From positions 1 through 23,039 of the forward strand of contig CAYSYM010000057.1 in assembly GCA_964435115.1 (NCBI GenBank): 23,039 nucleotides of DNA, written 5' to 3'. Below the pieces are notes generated by a model, which saw only the letters and a list, made by a program, of their open reading frames with translations, had not been told where the DNA came from and ran no database searches. Positions 22,084 to 23,039 of this stretch are shown one piece after another (positions within the stretch are counted from its first letter, which is position 1; the number at the start of each line of letters is the position of its first letter). The translations under genes were made by a program, and so were the position numbers. Source of the stretch: CAYSYM01 sp964435115. GTDB taxonomy: Bacteria > Chloroflexota > UBA6077 > CF-72.

Positions 22084-22319
22084 ACGCGGACCGCCTCTTT
22101 CCGCACCTGCACGAGAAACGGATTCCAGCGAGCATTCGCCCAGTGGGTCGACACGGGCACCGTGGAGATCAGCACGTCGTACTTGAGGCAGATATCGGAT
22201 ACGATCTGGCTGGAACGGCCAGTCTCCTCGCCTGGCCTCACATCTCCCGCCAGCACGACCAGCACGTCGCTATCGGACGACTCGGGGTCAAAGTCGCCCC
22301 GCGCGTACGAGCGGATCAC
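22080..22319 (-). pseudogene. 5'-truncated second MNT-type nucleotidyltransferase
   Basis: The open frame gives GEKVIRSYARGDFDPESSDSDVLVVLAGD, then DICLKYDVLISTVPVS, NPFLVQVRKEAVRV and stop. The metal Asp pair (SDSD) is present. The canonical LFGS is replaced: KVI runs directly into RSYARGD, as expected from an in-frame loss of six bases that removes the essential Gly. The N-terminal helix before it is also missing, because the frame closes at the plsY stop (22364-22362). A GTG at 22319 is the only nearby start. It is almost certainly inactive. It is a different MNT subfamily from the one at 21490-21975. Confidence 0.7.
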
Positions 22320-22361
22320 CTTCTCGCCCGCGACGCGGTACGCCTTGCAGGAGCGCGCTCG

Positions 22362-22847
22362 TCAGGCAATGTGCGCGCGCTCGCCCAGCTTGCGCTCCGT
22401 CCCCGCCACGAGCCGGCGAATGTTGTCACGGTGGGCGACGACGATGAAGCCGCCCACCAGGACGCCCCAAACGGCCCAGGCTGGCGTGCCGGTGGCGATG
22501 GCGAAACCGACGAGCAGGAGGCCGCCAAGGGAGGTGCCCACCACGCTGCCGAGTGAGACGTACCGCGTGGTGGCGATGAGGGTGACGCCCACGCCCAGGG
22601 CGAGGAGCATGAGCCAGGGCGCGGCCACGAGTGTGGCACCCAGGCCGGTCAGGACGCCACGGCCACCCTTGAACCCGATGAAGGGCGAGTAGGTGTGGCC
22701 GGCGACGGCCGCGGCCGCCGCCACCATCTCGATCCACGGCTCGCCGCCCGTGGCCTGCGCGGCGATCGCCACGGCCAGGGCGCCCTTGCGCAGGTCGCCG
22801 CCGACGACGCTGGCAGCGGCCCCGGGCACTGTCAAACTGCCGGCCAT
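22362..22847 (-). pseudogene. plsY: PlsY (glycerol-3-phosphate acyltransferase) lacking its N-terminus
   Basis: Membrane acyltransferase that makes lysophosphatidate from acyl-phosphate and glycerol-3-phosphate. Homology starts near PGAAASVVGGDLRKGALAV (about 22826) and includes motif 2, GHTYSPFIGFKGGRG, motif 3 around YVSLGSVVG, and a normal C-terminus with HRDNIRRLVAGTERK. The first membrane helix and motif 1 (GSGNIGATN in intact enzymes), about 45 residues, are absent. The frame continues upstream to 22916, but only through unrelated sequence antisense to the next gene. Motif 1 is required in described PlsY enzymes, so this copy should be inactive unless the junction is an assembly error. 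An intact copy would be expected elsewhere. Confidence 0.75.
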
Positions 22848-23039
22848 GATCATCGACCGGATCGACCCTCTCGCGCTCCGCATCCCCGCACCCGGCGGCA
22901 ACACGCTCTGCCTCACCCTGGCCCGCGTCGTGACGCGCGATGGCGTCGAGGGCTATGGCGAATGCCTGTCGCTCAGGCCGCCGATGCAGCGCGCCCTCTA
23001 CGCCACCATCCGCGACGCGATCGCACCGCAGTACATCGG
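22846..23039 (+). CDS. Enolase-superfamily (mandelate racemase/muconate-lactonizing enzyme) protein, N-terminal part
   Basis: The first 64 codons read MIIDRIDPLALRIPAPGG, then CLTLARVVTRDGVEGYGECLS and a helical ALYATIRDAIAPQYIG. This is the typical capping-domain start of MR/MLE proteins, whose metal-binding barrel would lie past the right edge. Reaction cannot be predicted without the barrel. Its ATG lies in a CATG palindrome shared with a possible minus-strand ATG of the plsY remnant, and only about 20 bases separate it from plsY-homologous DNA, so it has almost no upstream region of its own. CAAACT at 22834-22839 is the only -10-like word. Confidence 0.75.
   Translation, partial: MIIDRIDPLALRIPAPGGNTLCLTLARVVTRDGVEGYGECLSLRPPMQRALYATIRDAIAPQYI

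Overview
The window is GC-rich (I estimate close to 70% by eye) bacterial chromosomal DNA. The best taxonomic clue is the solute-binding lipoprotein at 2378-3727. It has a Tat signal, a lipobox Cys and then a long Ala/Pro/Thr-rich tether, a style typical of Chloroflexota. The NurA/HerA/Mre11/Rad50 set and the TATACT-type -10 boxes lying close to start codons fit that phylum, but I cannot prove the assignment from this window. No rRNA, tRNA or CRISPR array was seen.

Left part, minus strand (1-10129): an aromatic-acid module read right to left. An IclR regulator is followed by the three subunits of a 4-hydroxybenzoyl-CoA-reductase-type molybdenum enzyme (hcrC, hcrA, hcrB) and a PaaK-family aryl-CoA ligase. 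After a short promoter-bearing gap comes a branched-chain/aromatic-type ABC importer: binding protein, LivH, LivF and the start of LivM, which leaves the window. The logic is uptake, CoA activation, then reductive removal of a ring hydroxyl to feed a benzoyl-CoA route. hcrA carries a 41-codon in-frame insert made of heptanucleotide repeats. The liv genes are interrupted by a 381-base palindrome-rich spacer.

Middle part, plus strand (10130-20556): a 369-base divergent control region full of dyads, then a DNA-end-processing operon: NurA nuclease, a separate small protein that I read as a HAS-barrel partner, HerA translocase, Mre11/SbcD and Rad50/SbcC. The genes are tightly spaced or overlap. 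The same heptamer family seen in hcrA forms the C-terminal tail of SbcD. A 130-base element with 15-base inverted ends supplies the sbcC stop codon. A PcrA/UvrD helicase with its own TATACT promoter follows.

Right part (20557-23039): a decay zone on the minus strand. It holds remnants of two MNT-HEPN toxin-antitoxin pairs and a DUF499 ATPase, with only one MNT nucleotidyltransferase still open. Next is a plsY that has lost its first catalytic motif. It abuts a divergent enolase-superfamily gene that runs off the right edge. This zone looks like the scar of a lost defence island plus a rearrangement breakpoint.
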